DNA from: Pseudomonas furukawaii
GTDB taxonomy: Bacteria; Pseudomonadota; Gammaproteobacteria; Pseudomonadales; Pseudomonadaceae
Assembly (NCBI RefSeq): GCF_002355475.1
Contig: NZ_AP014862.1
Span: 4,154,001 to 4,218,000, forward strand
DNA length: 64,000 bases
Direction of reading: 5' to 3'
Below, piece by piece: positions 6,642-15,887 of this stretch. The position numbers were made by a program, and so were the translations under genes. The notes below the pieces were generated by a model. The model worked only from the letters and a program-made list of their open reading frames with translations, searched no databases and had not been told where the DNA came from. Each line of letters begins with the position of its first letter. The stretch's first letter is position 1.

Positions 6642-7604
6642 TCAGTCTTCTGCGGGCACTACACCGCGTCGTGAAAACAGCACGGGAGCACCGCCGCCGT
6701 TGAGCAGCACAGCCGTCAAGGAGACGCCATCAGCCGACAGCTGCTCCTGGAAGCTCTGGCCGCCATCGCTGCTGCGCACCATCAGCCCATCGAGGCCCAC
6801 CACCAGCACCTGGGGACCGGACACCGCAATGGACGTGACCGAACTCTTGCTCTCCAGCGGCAGACGACGGAAGTCCTTGCCCTCGGCGGTACCGTGCAAC
6901 AGCGTGCCGCGCTGGCCGCCGACCAGCAGGCTTCCATCGGCCAGCACCGCGCCGGACCAGAGGGTGCCTTCGTAACCGGTATCCAGGTAACTCCAGCTCT
7001 TGCCTTTGTCCTCGGAGCGCAGCACCTGGCCCTGTTCGGCCGTGGCATACAGGCGGCCGTGTCCATCGGCAAACAGCCCCATCAGATTGAGGTCAGCCCG
7101 GCTGGACCCCGGTGGGGCCTGCACCGTCTGCTCCGCCCAGGTCCGCCCACCGTCATCGGTCGTCAGCACCAGGGACCAGAGGCCAACCGCGACACCCTGC
7201 CGGGCGTTGAAGAAATGCACGGCGAACAGTGGCCGGTCCTCTTCGCTGGACAGGCGCTGGATCTGCCAGGAGTCACCACCGTCCGAGGTGGACAGGATCG
7301 CGCCCCAGTGGCCAACGGCCCAGCCCTGCTTGTCATCGACGAAAGACACGCCGTTGAGCGGCGAGGACAGCGGCACCGAGTTGGCCTGGCGAAAGCTTTT
7401 CCCCTGGTCGTCGGACAGCAGCACCATGCCGTGGTCGCCCACGGCGACCACGCGATCCTTCGCCCAGGCGGCCCCCAGCAGGGTGGCCTGCGTGGCATGG
7501 CCCGCCTGGGCGGCCGGCACGGGTTGCAATGGCGCGGCCTGGAGCGGGAACAGCGGCAACACTGTGGCGAGCAGGGTCCCCATGAATGAAGTCAGGTATC
7601 GCAT
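6642..7604 (-). CDS. Ycf48-like / BNR-repeat periplasmic protein
   Basis: The 320-aa product has a signal peptide (about residues 1-23) and a series of beta-propeller BNR/Asp-box-like repeats (SDDQGKSF, SDGGDSW, DDGGRTWAE, SEDKGKSW, SSDGGQSF), each followed by the V-G-x-x-G patch seen in Ycf48 proteins. Plant and cyanobacterial Ycf48 helps assemble photosystem II. In proteobacteria such proteins recur next to RND/MMPL exporters and DUF1302/DUF1329 genes and probably act as periplasmic partners. The gene starts 10 bp after the stop of the RND gene with GAGGAG before its ATG, so it is the last gene of that operon. Confidence 0.85.
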   Translation of the reverse strand: MRYLTSFMGTLLATVLPLFPLQAAPLQPVPAAQAGHATQATLLGAAWAKDRVVAVGDHGMVLLSDDQGKSFRQANSVPLSSPLNGVSFVDDKQGWAVGHWGAILSTSDGGDSWQIQRLSSEEDRPLFAVHFFNARQGVAVGLWSLVLTTDDGGRTWAEQTVQAPPGSSRADLNLMGLFADGHGRLYATAEQGQVLRSEDKGKSWSYLDTGYEGTLWSGAVLADGSLLVGGQRGTLLHGTAEGKDFRRLPLESKSSVTSIAVSGPQVLVVGLDGLMVRSSDGGQSFQEQLSADGVSLTAVLLNGGGAPVLFSRRGVVPAED

Positions 7605-7614
7605 CTCTCTCTCC

Positions 7615-10044
7615 TCAGTGCGCCAGCGCGCCGACCATGCGCACGGGGCGCTTGCGCGGGAACACCCGCTCCAGCCAGACGGCGAAGGCCGGCAGCACGG
7701 TCATGGCCATGATCATGTTGACCATGAACATGAAGGCGAGCAGCTTGCCCATGTCGGCCTGGAACTTGAGATCGGAGAACGCCCAGGTCGCGACGCCGAT
7801 CGCCAGTGTGATCGCGGTGAAGATGGTCGCCACGCCGACCTCCAGCAGGGCGTGCTCGACGGCCTTGGTGATCGGCTGGCCGTGGGCCTGGTGCAGTTGC
7901 AGGCGGTTGTAGATGTAGAAGGCGTAATCGACGCCGATACCCACCGCCAGCACCATCACCGGCAAGGTGGCGATGGTCAGGCCGATCTGCAGTTCCTTCA
8001 TGAACCAGTAGCCGATGAAGGTGCCGATGGTCAGGGGCAGGCAGCACACCAGCACCGCTCGCAGGTCGCGATAGACGACGAGCACCAGCAGCGCGATGGC
8101 GGCGTAGACGTACAGCAGCATGGGCGTCTCGCTTTTTTCCACCTCCTCGTTGATGGCCGCCAGGACACCGGCGTTGCCCGAGGCGAGACGCATGGTGACG
8201 CCCGGCATGGAATATTTGGCGCGAAACGCCTTGGCCGCCTCGAGCACCCGGTTGATGGTCGTCGCCTTGTGATCCGCCAGGTACAGATGCACGGCGGTCA
8301 TGCTGCAATCGGAACGCATGATTCCTGCAACCCGCGCCACCTCGGTAGCCAGTGCGGAGTAGTTCAGCGGATCGATGGGGACCGCACTCATCTTTGGATT
8401 CCCCTCGTTGTAACCCTCGTTGTACTGGCGCATGAGGGTGGAGAACGAGGCGACCGACAACACTCCGGGAACGCCCTGCATGGCCCATACGAAGTTGTCC
8501 TGGTACTGCCCCAGGGCGACGTTCTCGCAGGCGCCGGGCGGCACCTCGCCCGACGCGTCAGGGCTGACCTCGAACACCACGCTGAGCCAGTCCAGACCGA
8601 TGTCGTAGCTGCCGGCGATGGACACCGCATCGCGGTTGAAACGGGCGTCCTCGCGCAGCTCCGGCGCACCGGCCTGCAGCGTGCCGACAACCCGGTCATG
8701 GCTCTGCCAGACCGCCGCAATGAAGACGAGCACGGCGACACCAAGCACGACCTGGGCGTTGCGCCATTCGGCGAGCCGCGCCAGCCCATGCAGCCAACGC
8801 GCGCGGCGCTCGCGGGAAACCTCCTCGGCGACCGCGTAGCTGCCCTCCACCTTCAGCATCGACGCCACCAGCGGCAGCATCACCAGGTTGGTGATGATCT
8901 TGTAGGCCACGCCGAGCGATGCGGTAATGGCCAGTTCGCGCACCATCGGAATCGGGATCAGCAGCAGGGTGACGAAGGACACGAAGGCCGTCACCAGGGC
9001 CAGCGTGCCCGGAATCAGCAGGCCACTGAAGCTGGAGCGCGCAGCCTCCTCGGCGCTCTTGCCGCAGGCGATTTCCCGCACGATGTAGTTGATCTGCTGC
9101 ACGCCATGGGACACACCGATGGCGAACACCAGGAAGGGCACCAGCACGGCGAGGGGATCGAGGCCGTAGCCAAGCAGGCGCAGGCTGCCGAACTGCCAGA
9201 TCAGCGAGGTCAGCGAGCAACCCAGCGCCAGCAGGGTGAAGCGCACGGAATGGCAATACCAGTAGACCGCCGCGGCGGTCAGCAGCAGCGCCAGCAGGCA
9301 GAACTCCAGAACCGCGGAGGCACCATCGGCGATATCGCCAATCTGCTTGGCGAAGCCAATGATCTGGATCTCGAACGCCTCGTCCTCGAACTGCGCGCGG
9401 ATCTGCTGCTCCAGCACCTGGTTGTAGGCCACGTAATCCAGCTGCTGGCCATTTTCGTCGAGCTCGTTGAGCTCGGCGGTGATCATCGCGCTGCTCTGAT
9501 CGCGCGCCACCAGGGTGCCGATGAAACCGCCCTGGGCCGTGGAGTTGGCGATCTTGTCGACGACCCCCTGGTCGAGACGCTCGGGCGTCACGGTGCCGGG
9601 GATCAGCGGATCGGCGCGAAAGCCCTCCTCGGTGATCTCGTTGACGAAGGAGTTGGGCGTCCACAGCGACTGCACGCTGCTGCGCGAGACCCCGGGCAGG
9701 AAGGTCACCGCCTGGGTCACGTCGTACAGCCGCTTGAGCCCCGCCACGTTCCAGATCGAGCCGTCGCGGGCCTTGACCACAATCGTCAGGCGATTGGCAC
9801 CGATCAGGTCGGTGCGGTAGGCCTGGAAGGTCTCGACGTATTCATGGCCTATGGGCAACTGCTTCTCGAAGCCGGCGTCCATGCGCAGCTGAATGGCAAA
9901 CCAGGCCATGCCCAAGGTGAAGAGAGCGAGCAACACCAGCACCAGCCGGCGCTGGCGAAACAGCCAAGCCTCCAGGCGTGGCAGCACGCCACGCCCTCCC
10001 TTAGCGGACCCATCTACAACTGGAGTATTCACTGCATGCCTCAC
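7615..10044 (-). CDS. RND superfamily (MMPL/SSD-type) transporter
   Basis: The 809-aa inner-membrane protein has the RND/MMPL layout. One N-terminal transmembrane helix (RRLVLVLLALFTLGMAWF) and a periplasmic loop come first. A five-helix block follows at about residues 225-400 (LLALLLTAAAVYWYC, VPFLVFAIGVSHGVQQ). After a second loop there is a second such block at about 620-790, with VGIGVDYAFYIYNRL. It resembles hopanoid/lipid-type RND transporters more than tripartite multidrug pumps, and no MFP or OMF gene accompanies it. It begins with GTG overlapping the stop codon of the DUF1302 gene (GTGA), so the two are translationally coupled. The likely role is moving a hydrophobic compound across the envelope; the direction is not known. 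Confidence 0.9.
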   Translation of the reverse strand: MRHAVNTPVVDGSAKGGRGVLPRLEAWLFRQRRLVLVLLALFTLGMAWFAIQLRMDAGFEKQLPIGHEYVETFQAYRTDLIGANRLTIVVKARDGSIWNVAGLKRLYDVTQAVTFLPGVSRSSVQSLWTPNSFVNEITEEGFRADPLIPGTVTPERLDQGVVDKIANSTAQGGFIGTLVARDQSSAMITAELNELDENGQQLDYVAYNQVLEQQIRAQFEDEAFEIQIIGFAKQIGDIADGASAVLEFCLLALLLTAAAVYWYCHSVRFTLLALGCSLTSLIWQFGSLRLLGYGLDPLAVLVPFLVFAIGVSHGVQQINYIVREIACGKSAEEAARSSFSGLLIPGTLALVTAFVSFVTLLLIPIPMVRELAITASLGVAYKIITNLVMLPLVASMLKVEGSYAVAEEVSRERRARWLHGLARLAEWRNAQVVLGVAVLVFIAAVWQSHDRVVGTLQAGAPELREDARFNRDAVSIAGSYDIGLDWLSVVFEVSPDASGEVPPGACENVALGQYQDNFVWAMQGVPGVLSVASFSTLMRQYNEGYNEGNPKMSAVPIDPLNYSALATEVARVAGIMRSDCSMTAVHLYLADHKATTINRVLEAAKAFRAKYSMPGVTMRLASGNAGVLAAINEEVEKSETPMLLYVYAAIALLVLVVYRDLRAVLVCCLPLTIGTFIGYWFMKELQIGLTIATLPVMVLAVGIGVDYAFYIYNRLQLHQAHGQPITKAVEHALLEVGVATIFTAITLAIGVATWAFSDLKFQADMGKLLAFMFMVNMIMAMTVLPAFAVWLERVFPRKRPVRMVGALAH

Positions 10045-11714
10045 ATCGAGTGCGAAATCGCCACGCCGACGTAATCGCGATCACGCAGCAGTTGGTCGTA
10101 AGAGGTGTCGCCATCGTTGAACTTCGCGTAGTTCAGGCTGACCTGCCAGTTACCCGGGTTGCGCACGAAGTTCAGGTACAGGTTCATCGAGCTGGCATCG
10201 CGGGAGTAGGTCGAATAGACCGATGGCGTGCGCCCATTGCCCAGCGACTGCTGGTAGTAGATGCCCGGGGTCACGGTCCAGCCCGGGATCAGGGTGCTGT
10301 CATAGGTCAGGCTGAAGTCGAGGTGGATCCCCGAGGAGGTCGCGTCGCCGTGGGACTTGGGCGGGAACTGCGACAGGTCCTCGACCCAGGTGTTGGCCCC
10401 GGGGGCGACCAGCTCGCCATCGTAGCTGTCGTGCAGCCCCGGATACTTCACCAGCACCAGTTCCGACAGCAGGGTACCGGTGCTGGCCCCGGTGAACTCG
10501 AGGAGGTCCGGAGAGTTGGCGTTGGTCATGCTGTAGATGCCGGTCAGGTGCCACTGGAATTTCTTGGTGTCCTTCCAGCACTCCCCGCCCCGCCCCGAAC
10601 AAGGCGCGGGGCCGAATGCAAGGCCAGGCAGGGGGTTGAGCGGTACGGCCTCCTTGGGCCGATAGGACAGCTCGGTGCCCACGGCCCAGTCGCCGACCGG
10701 CAGGTTGGCGCTGATGCCGTAGAGCATGCGGTCTTCCGGATAGACCCAGGTGGGCGCGAAGGTGGCCTGGTTGTAACTCAGCGACGGCAGCTTGTCGTGA
10801 TAGCGCATCACGTAGAAACCGTAGTTGACGTCGCTGTCCTCCGGCTGCCAGCGCACCGAGAGGCCCCATTGACCGCTGTCGCGAGCATCCTTGTCGTCGA
10901 AGCCGTAAGCCTCCAGGCCTTCACCAAGCGCATGGGTGGTCGACCAGTAGCTGCCCACCGGCGGCAGTTCACTCTTGTTCCAGGCGAACTGGTAGTAGGC
11001 CTCGACGTTCACGCCATGGCCCAGCCCGGTGGCGACGCTGAGCATCGGCGCCGGCAGCACGGCCTCCTTGAGCTGCACCCCCGGGCTCGACAGTGCCTGG
11101 AAGTCGTAGGCGTTGGTGGCGTTGATACCGCCCACCGCGAACAGACTCTCGCCCCAGTTGATCACCTGGTTGCCCAGGCGCGCGCGGACCCGCTGGTCCC
11201 CCACATCGAAGCTCTTGCTCACCCACAGATCGAGCAGGCGCGCCTTGAACTCCAGGTCGTCGCGGGCGTCGTCGGTCAGCCCGTCACTGCCGATGTCCGA
11301 GCCCATGGCCTGCCGGAACTGGGTTTCCGCAGCCAGCGCGCCGGTGGTGTCGGTGGCGGCGAAGTCGCGCTTCCAGCTGCCGCGCGCCATGAAGGTGAAG
11401 TCCTCGGGGAACTTCAATACCAGTTCGTGAACGCCCTTGACGTAGTGGGTGAACAGGTCGCCCTTGTCGTAGTTGAGGTTGCCCTGATCGCCGATCCCGG
11501 AGACGGTCGGATCCAGACAGCCAGGCGCACTGCTGCCAGTGGCACCGGCGTTGACCAGATCGCAGCCCTGAGACTGGGTGCGCACCCCCATGCCCCAGCC
11601 AATGGTGGAATCGAACGAGCCACGGATATTCTCCGTCTCGAAGGTGAAGCCCATGGCCAGCGGCGCTGTGCAGGCGATGACCAGACCCGATGCTTTAGCG
11701 ATTGTTCTTTTCAT
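10041..11714 (-). CDS. DUF1302 family outer-membrane protein
   Basis: The 557-aa protein has a signal peptide (MKRTIAKASGLVIACTAPLA), then a beta-barrel-like sequence rich in alternating aromatic residues (VNYGFYVMRYHDKLPSL, GWTVTPGIYYQQSLG). DUF1302 proteins are almost always encoded next to DUF1329 proteins in Pseudomonas and are predicted outer-membrane channels for hydrophobic substrates. The ATG at 11714 is chosen over an upstream TTG (11735) because GGGAG precedes it. It lies 21 bp after the DUF1329 gene and overlaps the RND gene start. Confidence 0.88.
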   Translation of the reverse strand: MKRTIAKASGLVIACTAPLAMGFTFETENIRGSFDSTIGWGMGVRTQSQGCDLVNAGATGSSAPGCLDPTVSGIGDQGNLNYDKGDLFTHYVKGVHELVLKFPEDFTFMARGSWKRDFAATDTTGALAAETQFRQAMGSDIGSDGLTDDARDDLEFKARLLDLWVSKSFDVGDQRVRARLGNQVINWGESLFAVGGINATNAYDFQALSSPGVQLKEAVLPAPMLSVATGLGHGVNVEAYYQFAWNKSELPPVGSYWSTTHALGEGLEAYGFDDKDARDSGQWGLSVRWQPEDSDVNYGFYVMRYHDKLPSLSYNQATFAPTWVYPEDRMLYGISANLPVGDWAVGTELSYRPKEAVPLNPLPGLAFGPAPCSGRGGECWKDTKKFQWHLTGIYSMTNANSPDLLEFTGASTGTLLSELVLVKYPGLHDSYDGELVAPGANTWVEDLSQFPPKSHGDATSSGIHLDFSLTYDSTLIPGWTVTPGIYYQQSLGNGRTPSVYSTYSRDASSMNLYLNFVRNPGNWQVSLNYAKFNDGDTSYDQLLRDRDYVGVAISHSM

Positions 11715-11735
11715 GTCGGCTCCCGAGATTCGCAA

Positions 11736-13157
11736 TTAGCGCTCGCTGATGGTCCGCAGGTTGTCGGAGGTGTAGAAATCGCGCTTATGCCGCGGGTTGC
11801 CTTCGCTCTCGGTCAGCCAGCGGAGATCCTTGCCAGCGCCGATGGTGCCCAGGTCGAAAAGGTAACGGCCGTCCGCCAGGTTGTACTGCACCAGGGCCTG
11901 CGTGTCGCAAGCACCGGTCTCGTACACAGGAATCGGGAATCCCTCGCGTACCTTCCAGATCTGCCCTTGCTTGTCGTAGTCGACGGCCATCACGGCGTTC
12001 CAGCTGTCCTCGTCGATATAGAACAGGCGCTTCGGCGCCTGGTGGCGCATGCCCTGGCGGACATTGGCCTCGACGACCCACACACGATGCAGTTCGTAGC
12101 GACGCGACTCGGGCACGAGCGAATCGTCCTGGGCGACCTCATCGAACTTGGCGGACGTGTCGTAGGCGCCAAAGGCGTTGTAGGGCACGATCAACTCCTG
12201 CTTGCCGACCAGCGTCCAGCCGAAGCGATCCAGGGGACCGAAGAAGATGTTCGCTTCATCGACGGTGTACTGGTTATCCATGCCGATCTGCGGGGCGTCG
12301 TAGGAGTAGGCGGGCATGCGCCGTACACGACGCTGACCAGGGAAATAATAGAAGGTGGCCGACTGCTCTCCGGCTGTGACGGTTCCCACGGCAGCCTGCC
12401 CCGCCAGGGCAGCCGGCTCCAGGAAGGAAAAGTAAGTGGCGTTTTCCAGCCGGCCTACGGAAGAGAACAGTGCACTCCCCTTCTCGCCCCAAGGGGTAAA
12501 GAAGGACAGATCATTCGAGATGCGCAGCCAATCCCCTCCCCCCTTGCGCGGGGAGATCCCGGCGATGCTCTTGGGAATGTCGACGCCAACGCCGCGGTAG
12601 CGCATCTTCATGTTCCACATGACCTCGGCGCCGGTCGTCGGCATGGGGAACGGCACGCCGGGAACATGCGCCTCCTGCAACGCCAGCCCCTCGGCGTCCA
12701 GGCTGGCGAAACCGACGTTCTTCTTCGTATTCTCGGCCACGAAATCGGGAGCGCCACAGCTACGGCGGGTCGGATAGACATCCATGCGATAGCCTGGAAT
12801 CTTCTTGAACAGCTCAAGCTGGCCGGGCGAAAGCTTGCTTGCGTGCTGCGAGACGTTGTTGGCGTCGATGCTGAACTGCGGCTTGTCGTCCTTGAACTTC
12901 CAATGCTGGCCACGTATCTGGCCGTAGCTCCAACCCACGTCCTGCTGGCCAGGTGGCGTCCAGGCCGGGATCACCCCATCGGCACTTGCCGCGACCTCGC
13001 CGCCCAGCGGGGTCAGCTTCGTACCCAGCAATGCAGGATCCTTCTCCGCAGCCTGAACCGAACAGATTGCAGTCGATGCCGCAATGGCCACGAGCAGATG
13101 CCTGACGCCACGGCGGGTGGAAATGCCGACTTCTGGGCGCTCAATCACTTCATTCAT
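11736..13157 (-). CDS. DUF1329 family envelope protein
   Basis: The 473-aa protein carries an N-terminal export signal after a short basic lead (RRGVRHLLVAIAASTAICSVQA) and the usual DUF1329 features: a K-D-P-A-x-L-G-x-x-L-T-P-x-G entry motif and a LolA/LolB-like beta-sheet body. Members are periplasmic or outer-membrane associated and are thought to carry hydrophobic molecules. It is the first gene of the four-gene operon. GAGG precedes the ATG, and a promoter overlapping a 22-bp operator lies 75-103 bp upstream. Confidence 0.88.
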   Translation of the reverse strand: MNEVIERPEVGISTRRGVRHLLVAIAASTAICSVQAAEKDPALLGTKLTPLGGEVAASADGVIPAWTPPGQQDVGWSYGQIRGQHWKFKDDKPQFSIDANNVSQHASKLSPGQLELFKKIPGYRMDVYPTRRSCGAPDFVAENTKKNVGFASLDAEGLALQEAHVPGVPFPMPTTGAEVMWNMKMRYRGVGVDIPKSIAGISPRKGGGDWLRISNDLSFFTPWGEKGSALFSSVGRLENATYFSFLEPAALAGQAAVGTVTAGEQSATFYYFPGQRRVRRMPAYSYDAPQIGMDNQYTVDEANIFFGPLDRFGWTLVGKQELIVPYNAFGAYDTSAKFDEVAQDDSLVPESRRYELHRVWVVEANVRQGMRHQAPKRLFYIDEDSWNAVMAVDYDKQGQIWKVREGFPIPVYETGACDTQALVQYNLADGRYLFDLGTIGAGKDLRWLTESEGNPRHKRDFYTSDNLRTISER

Positions 13158-13231
13158 TGGAAGGTCCTCACGGGGCGTTGACCGGCGGCGCGACCTTCCT
13201 GGAGGGAAGGATCGGCTTGTGCCGCATTTTC

Positions 13232-13260
13232 TTAATCAAGTGACATGATCAAATGAACAA
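13232..13260 (-). promoter_or_regulatory. Promoter of the DUF1329 operon with embedded TetR-type operator
   Basis: On the minus strand TTGTTC (13255-13260), a 17-bp spacer and GATTAA (13232-13237) form a plausible sigma-70 promoter. Positions 13235-13256 hold a 22-bp element with two TCANNTGA halves (TCAAGTGA, TCAAATGA). The same element, 20/22 identical but reversed, lies in the promoter of the second PhyH gene (29698-29719). Both sites lie near a TetR gene of the same subfamily. The remainder of 13158-13610 holds no gene. Confidence 0.65.
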
Positions 13261-13610
13261 GTCCGATGACTACAAAGCAAGCCACATGCCAAACGCCAAG
13301 AAACTGAAAATCTCTTTATTTATCAGCTCGTTATGAAAATTAAGCACCTGATCGGCGATACCTGTCACCTCAAGAGCGCACCAGTGCGTGTCAGCAGGCC
13401 GCACCATTTTGGGAATTTACGGAACACGTGTTACGAAGATATACCGGGATCAGGGGTCACCGGAGAGAGGGCAAATGCAGGACCTGTTTACAACTTAGTC
13501 GCACCGCCGAAGACCCGCCCATGTCTCGACGAACGATGATCCTGTAGCATCCGGCGACATTGACGCCGAGACCGCAGCGGCAGCGCTGCAAGAATGGAGA
13601 TGACTCAGAC

Positions 13611-14192
13611 ATGGCCAGAGTAGGTGCCGAACTGCGCAGACAGGACTTCGTAGAGGCGACTGTCAGAGTGATTGCCGAACATGGGGTGGCCGATGCAACG
13701 ACTCGGCGCATTGCCGCCGCGGCAGGCTCCCCATTGGCATCGCTGCACTATGTATTCCACACGAAAGACGACCTTTTCTATGCGGTCTACGAGTCGCTCT
13801 TCAACATGCCGCAGGAGGCCATGGAGCATCTACCTCCCGGCGCCACGCCCGCTGAAACCGTGGCGGAGGTGCTGCGCCGGTTGATCGAATGGTTCACCGC
13901 CAACCCCGAAATGGCTCGCACGCAATCCGAGCTGTTCCTCTGGACCATGCGCAACAAGCCCGAACTGGCGAACCGGATCTACACGACGGCCACCGAGATG
14001 ACGGAAAAGGCCATTGAGCGGGCTGTGGGCCCGCGACTGGACAAGGCTTTTCTGGCTTCGGTCAGCCGCTTGCTCATCCAGATGACCGATGGCCTGCTCG
14101 TCGCCTGGTTTGCCCATGGCGACGTGGAGCGGCTGAAAGAAGAGACCAGGACGGCCTGCCGGGCACTGGCGTTGCTGGTGGAGAACCACTGA
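13611..14192 (+). CDS. TetR/AcrR family regulator, paralogue 1
   Basis: 193 aa. The N-terminal helix-turn-helix is complete (ADATTRRIAAAAGSPLASLHYVFHTKDDLFYAVYESLF, residues ~27-65) and is followed by an all-helical ligand domain. The ATG at 13611 is chosen over a TTG at 13560 because it lines up with the paralogue at 30051 and has GGAGA upstream. The paralogue shares most of its HTH and ligand domain. It is divergent from the DUF1329 operon and is probably its repressor through the operator at 13235-13256. The inducer is unknown but likely a substrate or CoA ester of the pathway. Confidence 0.9.
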   Translation: MARVGAELRRQDFVEATVRVIAEHGVADATTRRIAAAAGSPLASLHYVFHTKDDLFYAVYESLFNMPQEAMEHLPPGATPAETVAEVLRRLIEWFTANPEMARTQSELFLWTMRNKPELANRIYTTATEMTEKAIERAVGPRLDKAFLASVSRLLIQMTDGLLVAWFAHGDVERLKEETRTACRALALLVENH

Positions 14193-14361
14193 GCCCGCCC
14201 GCCCCCGTCCCGACCTCAGGGGCTCGTTGGAGCGGCCGACGCGAACCCTGCCGGCCCGCGCTGGGTCTGGGGCTCATCAGGGTTGACGCGCGGGATTCGT
14301 GGGTTGGCGGGGGTGGCGCTGCGGCCAGGCCCCCGGAAGTTCAGGCATTCATCGCCACGGC

Positions 14362-14508
14362 TCAGTAGTGCCTGAAGACGTCACCGATGCTGGCTACCGG
14401 GTGCCCGATACGCGGGTCGACCGCCCGATTCGGATGCGTGGGCTTCAGTGCGTAGAGGGTGCTCAGGACCACGGCGAGGGTGACACAAACGAACAGGAAG
14501 CGACGCAT
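14362..14508 (-). CDS. Small single-pass membrane or secreted peptide (48 aa)
   Basis: MRRFLFVCVTLAVVLSTLYA forms one hydrophobic N-terminal segment, followed by a polar tail ending FRHY. GGAGG is placed 8 nt before the ATG at 14508. Nothing else is recognisable. It is divergent from the first AraC gene. The gaps around it (14193-14361 and 14509-14753) show no other gene. Confidence 0.5.
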   Translation of the reverse strand: MRRFLFVCVTLAVVLSTLYALKPTHPNRAVDPRIGHPVASIGDVFRHY

Positions 14509-14753
14509 CGCGAACCTCCAGCATGGGTGCTTTTTATTATTGGTGGGCTGAAGTCTGGACACTGGCGCACGCAAGCGCTTGACAGATCGCGCCAAAAAAT
14601 TACCAATTCCCGCTTGATGCGGGAGGGTCCGGGAAGGCGCCTCCGGCTGATGTAGTATCGTCGGCGGACCACTACCCGAGGAGGCACGCTCCCCTCCCCT
14701 TCAACCGCGGCCGCAGCCTTGCACCGCGCCGTATCCATCACCTGGGCATCGAA

Positions 14754-15839
14754 ATGGCTTCTCTTGTCCGTGGCATCGCCCTGTTGGGATTCGATAAGTT
14801 CGCCATCAGCCAGGGACTCGAACCACAGGCCGTCCTGGCTGAAGTCGGACTCCCCAGCGACGCCGTGGACGGCTTGATCTCCGGTACCGAGTTCGTCGCA
14901 TTGCTGGAGCTGTGCGCGAAGCGCTCGCACAACCCGTTGTTCGGATTGCAACTCGGTCTCCACCAGGGCCCTCAGGCGCTGGGCAGCTTGCTGTACGTGA
15001 TCAGAAGCACCGGCACCTTGGGCCAGGTACTCGAGGCGTTGACCCGGTACTTCCATTTTCACAGCACCGGGGCGGACCTCCATCTCGAACGACAGGGCGG
15101 CACCGCACGACTGCTCTACGATGTAACCGACGGTGACGCCATTGCGGTGAGGCAGACCGTGGAGTTGGCCATGGGCATCTCCGCGCGGCTCATCCAGGGT
15201 CTGCTGGGGCATCCCTGGAAACCACTCGGATTGCATTTGCGGCATCCGGTAGCGGAAAAACCCAGCGCTTACCGACAGTTGCTCGGCGTCACGCCGCACT
15301 TTGACAGCCCGGTCAATGCGTGGGTATTCGACGAATCCCTGCTGGAGTCTCCCCTGAGTGCCATCGATGCGGGATTCCATGAACTGGCCAGCCGCCATAT
15401 CGGTGAGCTGGCCCAGATCACCCTGCAGGAACTGCCTCCCTATGTGGGAAAGCTGTTGCGCAGGCGGCTTCCCAGCGGCCAGGTCACCATCGAACACGTC
15501 GCGGAGCAGATGAAGATCAGTCCTCGGAGTCTGCAACGCTATCTGCACGCGGAAGGCACCAGCTTTCAAAAACTGCTGGACCAGACACGGCAATCGATGG
15601 CGGCTCGTTACATGCGCGACTCCTCCGTGAGCCTGACCCAGCTTTCGGAACTGCTGGGCTATGCCGATCTCAGCGCATTCTCCCGAGCCTTCAGCCGCTG
15701 GAACGGCATGAGTCCCCAGAAGTGGAAACAACGCCATCGGCAAACGCAACGGATCGCCATCCCCGGCCCGGGTGAGGCAGCGCCTGACGTCATGACCGGG
15801 CAGCCGGTGTTACCCGACAGCGCCAGTGGCACCGGGTGA
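14754..15839 (+). CDS. AraC family regulator with N-terminal Arabinose_bd-type domain, tandem copy 1
   Basis: 361 aa. The N-terminal ~200 residues (SLVRGIALLGFDKFAISQGL..., NPLFGLQLGLHQGPQALG) match the sensor domain of OruR/ArgR-like AraC proteins. The C-terminal ~100 residues carry the two AraC helix-turn-helix units (EHVAEQMKISPRSLQRYL and LTQLSELLGYADLSAFSRAF). Such regulators activate amino acid, amine or fatty-acid catabolic genes. No clear Shine-Dalgarno lies before the ATG. It is followed 48 bp later by a paralogue of similar length. Confidence 0.88.
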   Translation: MASLVRGIALLGFDKFAISQGLEPQAVLAEVGLPSDAVDGLISGTEFVALLELCAKRSHNPLFGLQLGLHQGPQALGSLLYVIRSTGTLGQVLEALTRYFHFHSTGADLHLERQGGTARLLYDVTDGDAIAVRQTVELAMGISARLIQGLLGHPWKPLGLHLRHPVAEKPSAYRQLLGVTPHFDSPVNAWVFDESLLESPLSAIDAGFHELASRHIGELAQITLQELPPYVGKLLRRRLPSGQVTIEHVAEQMKISPRSLQRYLHAEGTSFQKLLDQTRQSMAARYMRDSSVSLTQLSELLGYADLSAFSRAFSRWNGMSPQKWKQRHRQTQRIAIPGPGEAAPDVMTGQPVLPDSASGTG

Positions 15840-15887
15840 CCGTGCCGCAGCTAACCCGCCGATCATCCGGATGACAGGCCGCCCCGA

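Noticed and set aside
7000-10074. Very long plus-strand reading frame (about 1,000 codons) opposite the RND gene
   Set aside because: It is the complement of well-supported genes (RND transporter, Ycf48-like) and reads as a low-complexity His/Gln/Arg-rich product, typical of an antisense shadow in GC-rich DNA. The same holds for 10050-13181.
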